Source: Limnohabitans sp. (GTDB lineage Bacteria > Pseudomonadota > Gammaproteobacteria > Burkholderiales > Burkholderiaceae_C). From it: a stretch of DNA of 5,451 nt. The stretch is from the NCBI GenBank assembly GCA_021731425.1, contig JAKFXJ010000373.1, forward strand, positions 1 to 5,451, in the 5' to 3' direction. This document shows, in pieces, positions 1 to 5,235 of this stretch (its first letter is position 1; the number at the start of each line of letters is the position of its first letter). The translations under genes were made by a program, and so were the position numbers. The notes beneath the pieces are model-generated. The model worked only from the letters and a program-made list of their open reading frames with translations. It did no database searches and had not been told where the DNA came from.

Positions 1-735
1 ATTCAAAACAAAATCCTTGATCTTGGTTTTGACGGCGGGGTCCATGTCCTTGCGCCACACAAACGGATCGCTCGGGATCAAGGGGCTTTTCCAGATCACG
101 CGCAACTGGCTGAACAAGTCTGGCTTGGCACTTTCAAGCTTGCCCATGTCTTCGGTGTTGTTGGTGGCCACATCCACTTGTTTGGCCAATGTGGCCTGGA
201 TGTTGGCGCCGTGGCTGGCGTTGCGCACGGTTTTGAAGGTGTTGCGTGCTTCGATGTTGCGCTGGGCAAAGATGTAATAAGAGGGCACCAAAAAGCCCGA
301 TGTGGAATTGGGGTCACCAATGCCGAAGTTGATGTTCTTGCCGTTGGCGATCACATCGTCCAGCGTTTTGTAGGGGCTGTCCTTGTGCGTGATCAGCAAG
401 GCGTGGTAACCGAAGGTGCCGTCGGCATACATGAGCTGTGCAAAGACCTCGCCGTTGGCACGGTCAACCGCTTCCATCGCGGCTTTGTTGCCGTACCAGG
501 CCACTTGGATCTTGTTGAAGCGCATGGCTTCGATCACACCAGCGTAGTCAGGCGCGTAAAAGGACTGGATTTTCAAGCCAGTTTTTTTCTCCATGTCGCG
601 GAAGAAGGGCTCCCAGCGCTCACGTTGGGCCGAAGCCGAGTCCGTGGCGATGATGCCGAAGCTGATGTTTTGGGCGAAGGCGCCGATGGCACTCAGAGAA
701 ATCAGGCCAGTGGCCAGTAAGCGGGCAATTTTCAT
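1..735 (-). CDS. phnD: Phosphonate ABC transporter substrate-binding protein PhnD (partial, C-terminus off the left edge)
   Basis: Periplasmic binding protein that captures phosphonates and hands them to the PhnE/PhnC importer. The frame is open from the ATG at 735 to the window edge: 245 codons without a stop, against roughly 300-340 for the family, so the C-terminal part is missing. Residues 1-21 form a Sec signal peptide (MKIAR, then a hydrophobic stretch) with a likely cut after AFA. The mature part begins with ISFGIIATDSASAQRERWEP, typical of PhnD. Other family-like blocks are YAPDYAGVIEAMR (60-72), VAWYGNKAAMEA (78-89) and FGIGDPNSTSGFLVP (137-151). In known PhnD structures the region equivalent to the last block binds the phosphonate group through Ser/Thr side chains, here probably S144-S146. 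It lies 24 bases downstream of phnC on the same strand and has a good ribosome binding site, so the two are probably one transcript. The ligand cannot be told from sequence; some relatives bind phosphite or hypophosphite. Confidence 0.93.
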   Translation of the reverse strand, partial: MKIARLLATGLISLSAIGAFAQNISFGIIATDSASAQRERWEPFFRDMEKKTGLKIQSFYAPDYAGVIEAMRFNKIQVAWYGNKAAMEAVDRANGEVFAQLMYADGTFGYHALLITHKDSPYKTLDDVIANGKNINFGIGDPNSTSGFLVPSYYIFAQRNIEARNTFKTVRNASHGANIQATLAKQVDVATNNTEDMGKLESAKPDLFSQLRVIWKSPLIPSDPFVWRKDMDPAVKTKIKDFVLN

Positions 736-742
736 GGTGTGG

Positions 743-747
743 TCCTC
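743..747 (-). promoter_or_regulatory. Ribosome binding site of phnD
   Basis: On the minus strand GAGGA lies 7 bases before the phnD ATG at 735. It supports that start and independent re-initiation after phnC. Confidence 0.7.
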
Positions 748-759
748 AGGTTGAAAAAG

Positions 760-1614
760 TCAATGCGCCAGAAGTTGGAGCGTCGGGTTAAAAAGGGGTT
801 CAGGTGTTTCGGGCGGGTGGTCCATGAATAACTCGTCCGAATGCGTGCCGTAGAGCTCGCGCAAGCGTTGGTTGTCCAGGCCCATGGGCGGGCCGTCGTA
901 GACCAGGCGGCCTTCGCGCAAGGCGATGATGCGGTCGCAGTACTGCCGCGCCAGGTTCACGTTGTGCAGGCTGATGACCAAGGTCATGCCTTGCTCTCTT
1001 TGCAATTGGCGCAGCAAGTCCATGACCCTGCGTGTGGACTCGGGATCGAGCGAGGCCACGGGTTCGTCGGCCAACAAAATGCGTGCGCCTTGCACCAGCG
1101 CACGGGCAATGGCGGCGCGTTGCTGTTGGCCACCGGACAGGGTCGAAGCCCGTTGCATGGCCTGCTCTGACAGGCCCACCGACTGCAAGGCTTTGAGCGC
1201 TTTGAATTTTTCTTCTGGTGTGGACCAGCCCAACAAACTTCTGTGCAGCGGGATGTGTGGCAGCAGTCCGGTCATCACGTTGGTCAGCACGTCCATGCGG
1301 CCGACCAAATTGAACTGCTGGAAGATGATGCCGATGTGCGTGCGCAACTGGCGCACATCTGCACTCAGCTTGCCCGACTTCTGCAGGCTCTGGCCCCACA
1401 GCTGGATTTCACTGTCTGCACCATCGAGGCGCTCGAGCCCACACAAACTCCGCAGCAAGGTGGATTTGCCCGAACCCGAGGCGCCGAGCAAGCCCACACA
1501 TTCGCCCTTGTCGATGCGCAGATCAATGGCTTGCAGTGCCGGCCGGTCCTTGCGAAAGGATTTGCAGGCGTTGATGACACGGATGGCGGCTTGTTCATTT
1601 GACATGTGACGCAT
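760..1614 (-). CDS. phnC: Phosphonate ABC transporter ATP-binding protein PhnC
   Basis: Cytoplasmic ATPase that powers phosphonate import together with PhnD and a PhnE permease. All nucleotide-binding motifs are intact (284-residue numbering): Walker A GASGSGKST 44-52, Q-loop FQQFNLV 98-104, signature LSGGQQQR 159-166, Walker B ILLADEP 179-185, D-loop SLDP 188-191 and switch histidine H217 in ISLHNV. The segment after the Q-loop (GRMDVLTNVMTG, then a Leu/His-rich stretch and LGWSTPEEK) is characteristic of PhnC rather than of amino-acid importer ATPases. Length is in the normal range. Two starts are possible: ATG at 1614, used here, and ATG at 1605 (MSNEQAAIRV). Neither has a clear Shine-Dalgarno sequence. 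It is first in a phnC-phnD order and diverges from the PhnZ-like gene, so the two directions share a control region of about 100 bases. Confidence 0.95.
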   Translation of the reverse strand: MRHMSNEQAAIRVINACKSFRKDRPALQAIDLRIDKGECVGLLGASGSGKSTLLRSLCGLERLDGADSEIQLWGQSLQKSGKLSADVRQLRTHIGIIFQQFNLVGRMDVLTNVMTGLLPHIPLHRSLLGWSTPEEKFKALKALQSVGLSEQAMQRASTLSGGQQQRAAIARALVQGARILLADEPVASLDPESTRRVMDLLRQLQREQGMTLVISLHNVNLARQYCDRIIALREGRLVYDGPPMGLDNQRLRELYGTHSDELFMDHPPETPEPLFNPTLQLLAH

Positions 1615-1628
1615 CTTGCAGAGCGTCT

Positions 1629-1641
1629 ATGACTGAGTCAT
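1629..1641. repeat. Perfect 13-bp palindrome in the phnC / HD-oxygenase divergent region
   Basis: ATGACT-G-AGTCAT is a perfect inverted repeat of 6-bp arms around one central base, lying 15 bases upstream of the phnC ATG at 1614. Its position suits an operator for a dimeric regulator of phnC. It also partly overlaps a weak Pho-box-like element on the minus strand (1640-1657). A 13-bp palindrome can occur by chance, so function is unproven. Confidence 0.35.
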
Positions 1642-1657
1642 GAAGAAAATATGTCAA
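1640..1657 (-). promoter_or_regulatory. Weak Pho-box-like element for phnC
   Basis: Read on the minus strand this is TTGACAT-ATTT-TCTTCAT, two 7-mers at 11-bp spacing. Against the CTGTCAT-N4-CTGTCAT PhoB consensus it matches 9 of 14 positions. Ten bases downstream is TAGACG (1624-1629), a poor -10 hexamer, and phnC begins shortly after. TTGACA alone is also a perfect sigma-70 -35 hexamer, an alternative reading. Mainly position and gene function make it worth listing. Confidence 0.25.
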
Positions 1658-1675
1658 TTTCATGGCGCATCTGTT

Positions 1676-1693
1676 TTGTCATGTGTTTGACAT
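1676..1693 (+). promoter_or_regulatory. Pho-box-like direct repeat upstream of the PhnZ-like gene
   Basis: TTGTCAT-GTGT-TTGACAT is a pair of near-identical 7-mers (6 of 7 the same) spaced 11 bp start to start, matching 11 of 14 positions of the CTGTCAT-N4-CTGTCAT PhoB consensus. Ten bases after it is CACAGT (1704-1709), a poor -10. It is the best of the Pho-box-like elements in the window. If it is a real promoter element, the oxygenase cannot start at the ATG at 1662 and must start at 1716 or later. Confidence 0.45.
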
Positions 1694-1715
1694 GCACCGA
1701 GTTCACAGTGTCGCC

Positions 1716-2285
1716 ATGCAGAAAATGATGAACACCCTTTTGGCGCTCTATGAGCAAGGTGGTGACCTGGTCTACTCAGGCGAGTCGGTCACACAGTTGA
1801 TGCACGCGTGGCAATGCGGGCGCTTGGCTGAAAAGTCAGGTGCCCCTGCAGCTTTGCAGTTGGCCAGTTGGTTGCACGATGTGGGCCATTTGTGGGTGAA
1901 TCTGGAAGGCACACCCACCTTGCGAGGCCAAGACGATGTGCATGAACGCGTCGGTTCAGAGGTCCTGTTGCCTGTGTTTGGACCTGCCGTATCAGAGCCT
2001 GTGCGCCTGCATGTGCAGGCCAAACGCTATTTGGTCAGCACGCGCGAGACCTATGCCCGCAAGCTCTCCCCCGATTCGGTCCGAAGCCTGCAATTGCAGG
2101 GTGGCTTGATGACCACCGATGAGTGCGCAGCATTTGAAGCAGAGCCTTTTTTTGCCGATGCGGTGAAGCTGCGCGTTTGGGATGACTTGGGCAAAAAGTC
2201 GGGTTGGTTTGAGGAAACGCGCCATGAAGCGCTTGACCATTTGATGCAGTTGATGCGTCGCGTCGCGCAGGATCATGTCACCTAA
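1716..2285 (+). CDS. PhnZ-type HD-domain di-iron oxygenase (phosphonate C-P bond cleavage)
   Basis: The protein resembles PhnZ, the mixed-valent di-iron oxygenase that splits an alpha-hydroxyphosphonate (2-amino-1-hydroxyethylphosphonate in the type enzyme) into a carboxylic acid and phosphate. From the ATG at 1716 it has 189 residues, close to PhnZ (about 190). Expected metal ligands are all present: H30 (QLMHAWQC), H54-D55 (LHDVGH), H76 (VHERVG), H99 (RLHVQAKRYL) and D156 (RVWDD). PhnZ active-site residues also have counterparts: Y20 and E23 (YSGES), H58 and K103. The conserved QGGLMT stretch is at 128-133. The frame stays open to an ATG at 1662, which would add 18 unconserved residues running through the Pho-box-like repeat; neither start has a clear ribosome binding site. 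It diverges from phnCD, which fits phosphonate use. The usual partner, a TauD-like PhnY/TmpA hydroxylase, is not in the window, so the substrate is open (2-aminoethyl-, trimethylaminoethyl- or methylphosphonate derivatives). Confidence 0.85.
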   Translation: MQKMMNTLLALYEQGGDLVYSGESVTQLMHAWQCGRLAEKSGAPAALQLASWLHDVGHLWVNLEGTPTLRGQDDVHERVGSEVLLPVFGPAVSEPVRLHVQAKRYLVSTRETYARKLSPDSVRSLQLQGGLMTTDECAAFEAEPFFADAVKLRVWDDLGKKSGWFEETRHEALDHLMQLMRRVAQDHVT

Positions 2286-2296
2286 ATTTAACAAAT

Positions 2297-2314
2297 CAGA
2301 CATGGCTTTGACAC
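2297..2314 (+). promoter_or_regulatory. Pho-box-like direct repeat upstream of the lipid-remodelling operon
   Basis: CAGACAT-GGCT-TTGACAC has two 7-mers at 11-bp spacing, 10 of 14 matches to the PhoB consensus (counting final C as allowed). It lies in the 75-base gap before olsB, with GAGCAT (2325-2330) ten bases downstream as a poor -10. The second half contains TTGACA, a perfect -35 hexamer, so an ordinary sigma-70 promoter is an alternative. Confidence 0.38.
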
Positions 2315-2346
2315 GCAAGTCCTTGAGCATTCAGCACAGGAACAAC

Positions 2347-2352
2347 AAGGAG
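2347..2352 (+). promoter_or_regulatory. Ribosome binding site of olsB
   Basis: AAGGAG sits 8 bases before the ATG at 2361. It is the strongest Shine-Dalgarno sequence seen in the window and fixes the start of the three-gene operon. Confidence 0.8.
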
Positions 2353-2360
2353 CTGAAGCC

Positions 2361-3206
2361 ATGAAAGAGTTACCAAACCCCACCTTCGCACTGTCCCCTG
2401 TTCAATTGCCCAGGGGGTCACTTCATCCGGGGTCCCCTGGTACCGGTTTGGAATTTTTGCCGCGGCGTGTGCAAAGCACCATTGCAGTCAGCTGGGCGAC
2501 GCATCTCGACGAAGTTCGGGAAGCGCAGCGCCTGAGGCACCAGGTCTTTGCGACCGAGTTGGGCGCACGGTTGCCCAAAACAGTGCCAGGTCACGACATC
2601 GATTTGTTTGACGATTACTGCGAGCACCTGCTGGTGCGGGACAGCGCTTCGGGTCAGGTCATTGGCACCTACCGGGTGCTCACGCCCGTGCAGGCCAAGC
2701 GGGCAGGCAGCACCTACAGCGACACCGAGTTCGACCTGACACGCCTGCGCGATATGCGCAGCCGCATGGTGGAGTTGGGCCGCAGCTGCGTTCACCCTGA
2801 TCACCGCCATGGTGGCGTCATCATGGCTTTGTGGGGCGCTCTGTTTGAGTTCATGGACCGCAACCGTCTGGACACCATGATCGGTTGTGCCAGTATCCCC
2901 ATGCTGCACAACGGACTGGTCACGGGGGATGCCGCGGCCAGCATTTGGCACCAGCTGCGTCAAAGCCATTTGGCCGATATCCAGTTCCATGTACGGCCAC
3001 GTTTGCCCTTGCCCGTTGAAGAGTTGGACGCGACTTTGGCCATCGAGCCGCCCGCGCTCATCAAGGGGTATTTGCGTCTGGGCGCCAAGGTGCTGGGCGC
3101 ACCCGCTTGGGACCCGGATTTCAACACCGCCGACCTGCCCATGATGATGCGCACGGCCGATTTGCCCCAGCGCTACCGCAAGCACTTTTCCATGGGGGCC
3201 TTATGA
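2361..3206 (+). CDS. olsB: OlsB-type L-ornithine N(alpha)-acyltransferase (GNAT superfamily)
   Basis: Likely transfers a 3-hydroxyacyl chain from acyl carrier protein to the alpha-amino group of ornithine, the first step of ornithine lipid synthesis, at the inner face of the cytoplasmic membrane. The 281-residue length is normal. Family-like blocks in order: RLRHQVFATELGA (57-69), HDIDLFDDYCEHLLV (78-92), GTYRVL (102-107), ELGRSCVHPDHRHGGVI (138-154, the GNAT acyl-donor region), IGCASIP (174-180) and the C-terminal signature PPALIKGYLRLGAKVLG (230-246) followed by PAWDPDFNTAD (249-259). The first 36 residues are Pro/Gly-rich and not recognisable. Its TGA overlaps the ATG of the next gene, so translation is probably coupled. 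The second enzyme, OlsA (lyso-ornithine lipid O-acyltransferase), often beside olsB, is absent here. The family also contains hemolysin-like and N-acyl amino acid synthases, so the amino acid acylated is inferred. Confidence 0.85.
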   Translation: MKELPNPTFALSPVQLPRGSLHPGSPGTGLEFLPRRVQSTIAVSWATHLDEVREAQRLRHQVFATELGARLPKTVPGHDIDLFDDYCEHLLVRDSASGQVIGTYRVLTPVQAKRAGSTYSDTEFDLTRLRDMRSRMVELGRSCVHPDHRHGGVIMALWGALFEFMDRNRLDTMIGCASIPMLHNGLVTGDAAASIWHQLRQSHLADIQFHVRPRLPLPVEELDATLAIEPPALIKGYLRLGAKVLGAPAWDPDFNTADLPMMMRTADLPQRYRKHFSMGAL

Positions 3207-4132
3207 CCACTGTCGCCGAAGCCGCACCTGCTGCGGGTCTTTTCAAAACCGCTTACGCGGGCTTAGATGACAGCTTGGTTCAGACTTTTCCAGGTCTTGT
3301 GCCCCCTTTGAGTCAAGGGCCCGAAGACCCCGATGAAGACCCTACGCCCGCAGGCCGACCCCGTTTGCGGGCGATTTTTATTTCGGACCTGCACATTGGC
3401 ACACCCGGCTTCCAGGCCGAAGCCTTGCTCGACTTTTTGAAACACCACCCCAGCGATGTGTTGTATTTGGTGGGCGACATTGTGGACGGGTGGCAATTGC
3501 GCAGGCGCTGGTTCTGGCCACAAAGCCACAACGATGTGGTGCAAAAGTTGTTGCGTCGGGCGCGTAAAGGCTGCCGCGTTATTTACGTGCCGGGCAACCA
3601 CGATGAGTTCGCCCGTCATTTTGTGGGGCATGCCTTTGGTGGGGTCGAGGTGCTGCACGACACGGTTCACACCACGGCCCAGGGCCTCAAGTTGTGGGTG
3701 GTGCACGGCGATCACTTTGACGGTGTGATTCAGTACGCCAAGTGGCTGGCTTATGTGGGCGACTGGTTGTATGAGCTGACTTTGCGAATCAACCGCCACC
3801 TCAACAGCTACAGGGCCCGCATGGGTCTGGAGTATTGGTCTTTGTCGGCCTACCTCAAACTCAAAGTCAAAAAAGCGGTCAATTTCATCAGTGACTTTGA
3901 GGTGGCTGTGGCGCAAGAGGCCAAACGCCGAGGCTTTGATGGGGTGGTGTGTGGCCACATTCACCACGCTGAAATTCGCGATGTGAACGGCACCTTGTAC
4001 TGCAACGATGGCGACTGGGTCGAGAGCCGCACCGCTTTGGTGGAGCACGCCGACGGTCGTTTGGAAATCATCCATTGGGCCGGTCAAGCGGTGGTCGTGA
4101 ATACTTTGCCCGCGCAGGTGGTCACCGCATGA
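3203..4132 (+). CDS. PlcP-like metallophosphoesterase (phospholipase C type; commonly labelled UDP-2,3-diacylglucosamine diphosphatase)
   Basis: Calcineurin-like two-metal phosphoesterase of 309 residues. Metal-binding motifs are complete: SDLHIG (61-66, D62 and H64), VGDIVDGW (90-97, D92), PGNHDE (130-135, N132 and H133), VVHGDHFD (166-173, H168) and CGHIHHAE (250-257, H252 and H254). The subfamily sequence RRRWFWPQSHNDVVQKLLRR (100-119), the run MGLEYWSLSAYLKLKVKKAV (207-226) and CNDGDWVES (267-275) resemble Sinorhizobium PlcP, which under phosphate starvation removes the head group of phosphatidylcholine to give diacylglycerol. LpxH of lipid A synthesis is shorter and lacks these stretches, so an LpxH label would probably be wrong. 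The ATG at 3203 overlaps the olsB stop and follows GGGGG (3194-3198). Residues 1-54 are a Pro- and acid-rich extension before the conserved start at RLRAIFISD, with no recognised domain. The neighbouring glycosyltransferase supports the PlcP reading; activity itself is inferred. Confidence 0.82.
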   Translation: MTTVAEAAPAAGLFKTAYAGLDDSLVQTFPGLVPPLSQGPEDPDEDPTPAGRPRLRAIFISDLHIGTPGFQAEALLDFLKHHPSDVLYLVGDIVDGWQLRRRWFWPQSHNDVVQKLLRRARKGCRVIYVPGNHDEFARHFVGHAFGGVEVLHDTVHTTAQGLKLWVVHGDHFDGVIQYAKWLAYVGDWLYELTLRINRHLNSYRARMGLEYWSLSAYLKLKVKKAVNFISDFEVAVAQEAKRRGFDGVVCGHIHHAEIRDVNGTLYCNDGDWVESRTALVEHADGRLEIIHWAGQAVVVNTLPAQVVTA

Positions 4133-5169
4133 AGCTGGCCTTGATCACCGATGCCTGGCATCCACAGGTCAATGGGGTGGTGACCACCTTGCATGAATTG
4201 GTGGAAGCTTTGGGTCCATTGGGCGTTGAAGTCTGTGTGTTTCACCCGGGGCAATTCAAAAATCGACCCTGCCCAGGTTACGCGGGCATTGACATTGCGG
4301 TTCGTCCTTACAAGCACTTGGCCGAGATGCTCGACAAGTTGTCGCCCGATGCGGTGCACATCGCCACGGAAGGCCCTTTGGGTTGGGCTGCACGCAAGCA
4401 TTGCCTCAAAAAAGGCTGGCGCTTCACCACGGCTTTTCACACCAAATTTCCTGAAATTCTCAAGGCGGCATTGCGTGTGCCTTTGTTTTTGGGTTATGCC
4501 CTCTTTCGCCATTTCCACAAACCGTCCTCGGGTGTGATGGTGCCAACCCAAGGTGTTTTGCAGATGCTCCAAGCACGGGGCTTTCAGAACCTGAAGCCTT
4601 GGACCCATGGGGTGGACCTGTCCTTGTTCTCCTACCAGCCGCAGCCCATCGACTTGCCTGAACTTCAGCCGCTACCAAGGCCTTGGGCTTTGTATGTGGG
4701 CCGTGTGTCCTACGAAAAAAACATCGATGCTTTTTTGGACATGCCCTGGAAGGGCACGCGCATCGTGTGTGGCGAGGGCCCTTTGGCCGATTCGTTGAAG
4801 GCACGTTATCCAGGTGTGGTGTGGATGGGGGTTTTGCCTCGTCCCCAGCTGGCACAGGTCTATGCCGCAGCAGATGTGTTTGTTTTCCCTTCTCGCAACG
4901 AAACCTTTGGCCTCGTGATGCTCGAAGCCATGGCCTGTGGTACGCCGGTTGCGGCGTATCCTGTGGATGGACCTTTGCAGGTGATGGGCGCAGACCAAGG
5001 GCAGACCACAGGGGGCGTGCTGGGTGAAGACTTGGCTGAAGCCACTTTCCAGGCTTTGCAGTTGCCGCGCCAAGAGGCGCGGCTCAGGTCTGAGGTCTTT
5101 GCTTGGCCTCATGCCGTGGCTTTGTTCAGATCTTTTTTGACGCCCATCAAGGTTGAGGGAAAACCATGA
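4129..5169 (+). CDS. GT-B fold family-4 glycosyltransferase, Agt-like (probable diacylglycerol glycosyltransferase)
   Basis: Retaining glycosyltransferase of 346 residues that probably adds a sugar from a nucleotide donor to diacylglycerol made by the preceding PlcP-like enzyme, forming phosphorus-free glycolipids. The N-terminal acceptor half has TDAWHPQVNGVVTT (7-20), HIATEGPLG (77-85) and FHTKFPE (103-109). The donor half has HGVDL (160-164), YVGRVSYEKNID (189-200), CGEGP (214-218) and PSRNETFGLVMLEAMACGTP (254-273) with the GT4 glutamates E258 and E266 (EX7E). No membrane helix is evident, so it is probably a peripheral membrane protein. The start is the ATG at 4129, whose last two bases lie in the TGA of the preceding gene, with AGGTGG (4116-4121) as a partial ribosome binding site; an earlier in-frame ATG at 4075 lies inside that gene. 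The same architecture occurs in GDP-mannose-dependent mannosyltransferases and SqdX, so donor and acceptor are inferred from context. Confidence 0.82.
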   Translation: MKLALITDAWHPQVNGVVTTLHELVEALGPLGVEVCVFHPGQFKNRPCPGYAGIDIAVRPYKHLAEMLDKLSPDAVHIATEGPLGWAARKHCLKKGWRFTTAFHTKFPEILKAALRVPLFLGYALFRHFHKPSSGVMVPTQGVLQMLQARGFQNLKPWTHGVDLSLFSYQPQPIDLPELQPLPRPWALYVGRVSYEKNIDAFLDMPWKGTRIVCGEGPLADSLKARYPGVVWMGVLPRPQLAQVYAAADVFVFPSRNETFGLVMLEAMACGTPVAAYPVDGPLQVMGADQGQTTGGVLGEDLAEATFQALQLPRQEARLRSEVFAWPHAVALFRSFLTPIKVEGKP

Positions 5170-5184
5170 CATGAATTCACGCCA

Positions 5185-5202
5185 TTGTCATCAAATTGAC
5201 TT
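5185..5202 (+). promoter_or_regulatory. Pho-box-like direct repeat and possible promoter upstream of ppk1
   Basis: TTGTCAT-CAAA-TTGACTT has two 7-mers at 11-bp spacing, 10 of 14 matches to the PhoB consensus. Exactly ten bases further is TAGACT (5213-5218), 4 of 6 to the -10 consensus, the same spacing seen between the Pho box and the -10 of E. coli phoA. Transcription would begin about 10 bases before the ATG at 5236. The rest of the 66-base gap holds no gene. Confidence 0.42.
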
Positions 5203-5235
5203 GAAGGATTTCTAGACTCCCTTGAAACTCTTCAG

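Noticed and set aside
178..720. Plus-strand open frame of 180 codons
   Set aside because: It is antisense to phnD, whose minus-strand frame has a signal peptide and clear family motifs. Its own translation has no recognisable domain.
926..1609. Plus-strand open frame of 227 codons, plus shorter ones across 841-1602
   Set aside because: They lie opposite phnC, which has every ABC ATPase motif. The translations are rich in Cys, Ser and Arg with no recognisable domain, as expected of shadow frames.
2418..3185. Minus-strand open frame of 255 codons
   Set aside because: It is entirely antisense to olsB, with no recognisable motif and no ribosome binding site; long antisense frames are common at this base composition.
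3263..4087. Minus-strand open frame of 274 codons
   Set aside because: It is the complement of the PlcP-like gene, whose metal motifs are unmistakable; the antisense product looks like no known family.
4075..4128. Upstream in-frame ATG for the glycosyltransferase
   Set aside because: It would add 18 residues inside the preceding gene before the family-typical MKLALITDAWHPQVNG start; the ATGA overlap at 4129 is preferred.
3203..4132. Assignment as LpxH of lipid A synthesis
   Set aside because: Length, the WFWPQSHNDVVQKLL region and the operon with OlsB and a glycosyltransferase fit PlcP better. It remains a fallback if a tree says otherwise.
5166..5191. Inverted repeat ATGACA...TGTCAT after the glycosyltransferase as a terminator
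   Set aside because: The arms are only 6 bp and AT-rich, the loop is 14 bases and no T-run follows. The right arm also belongs to the Pho-box-like pair.
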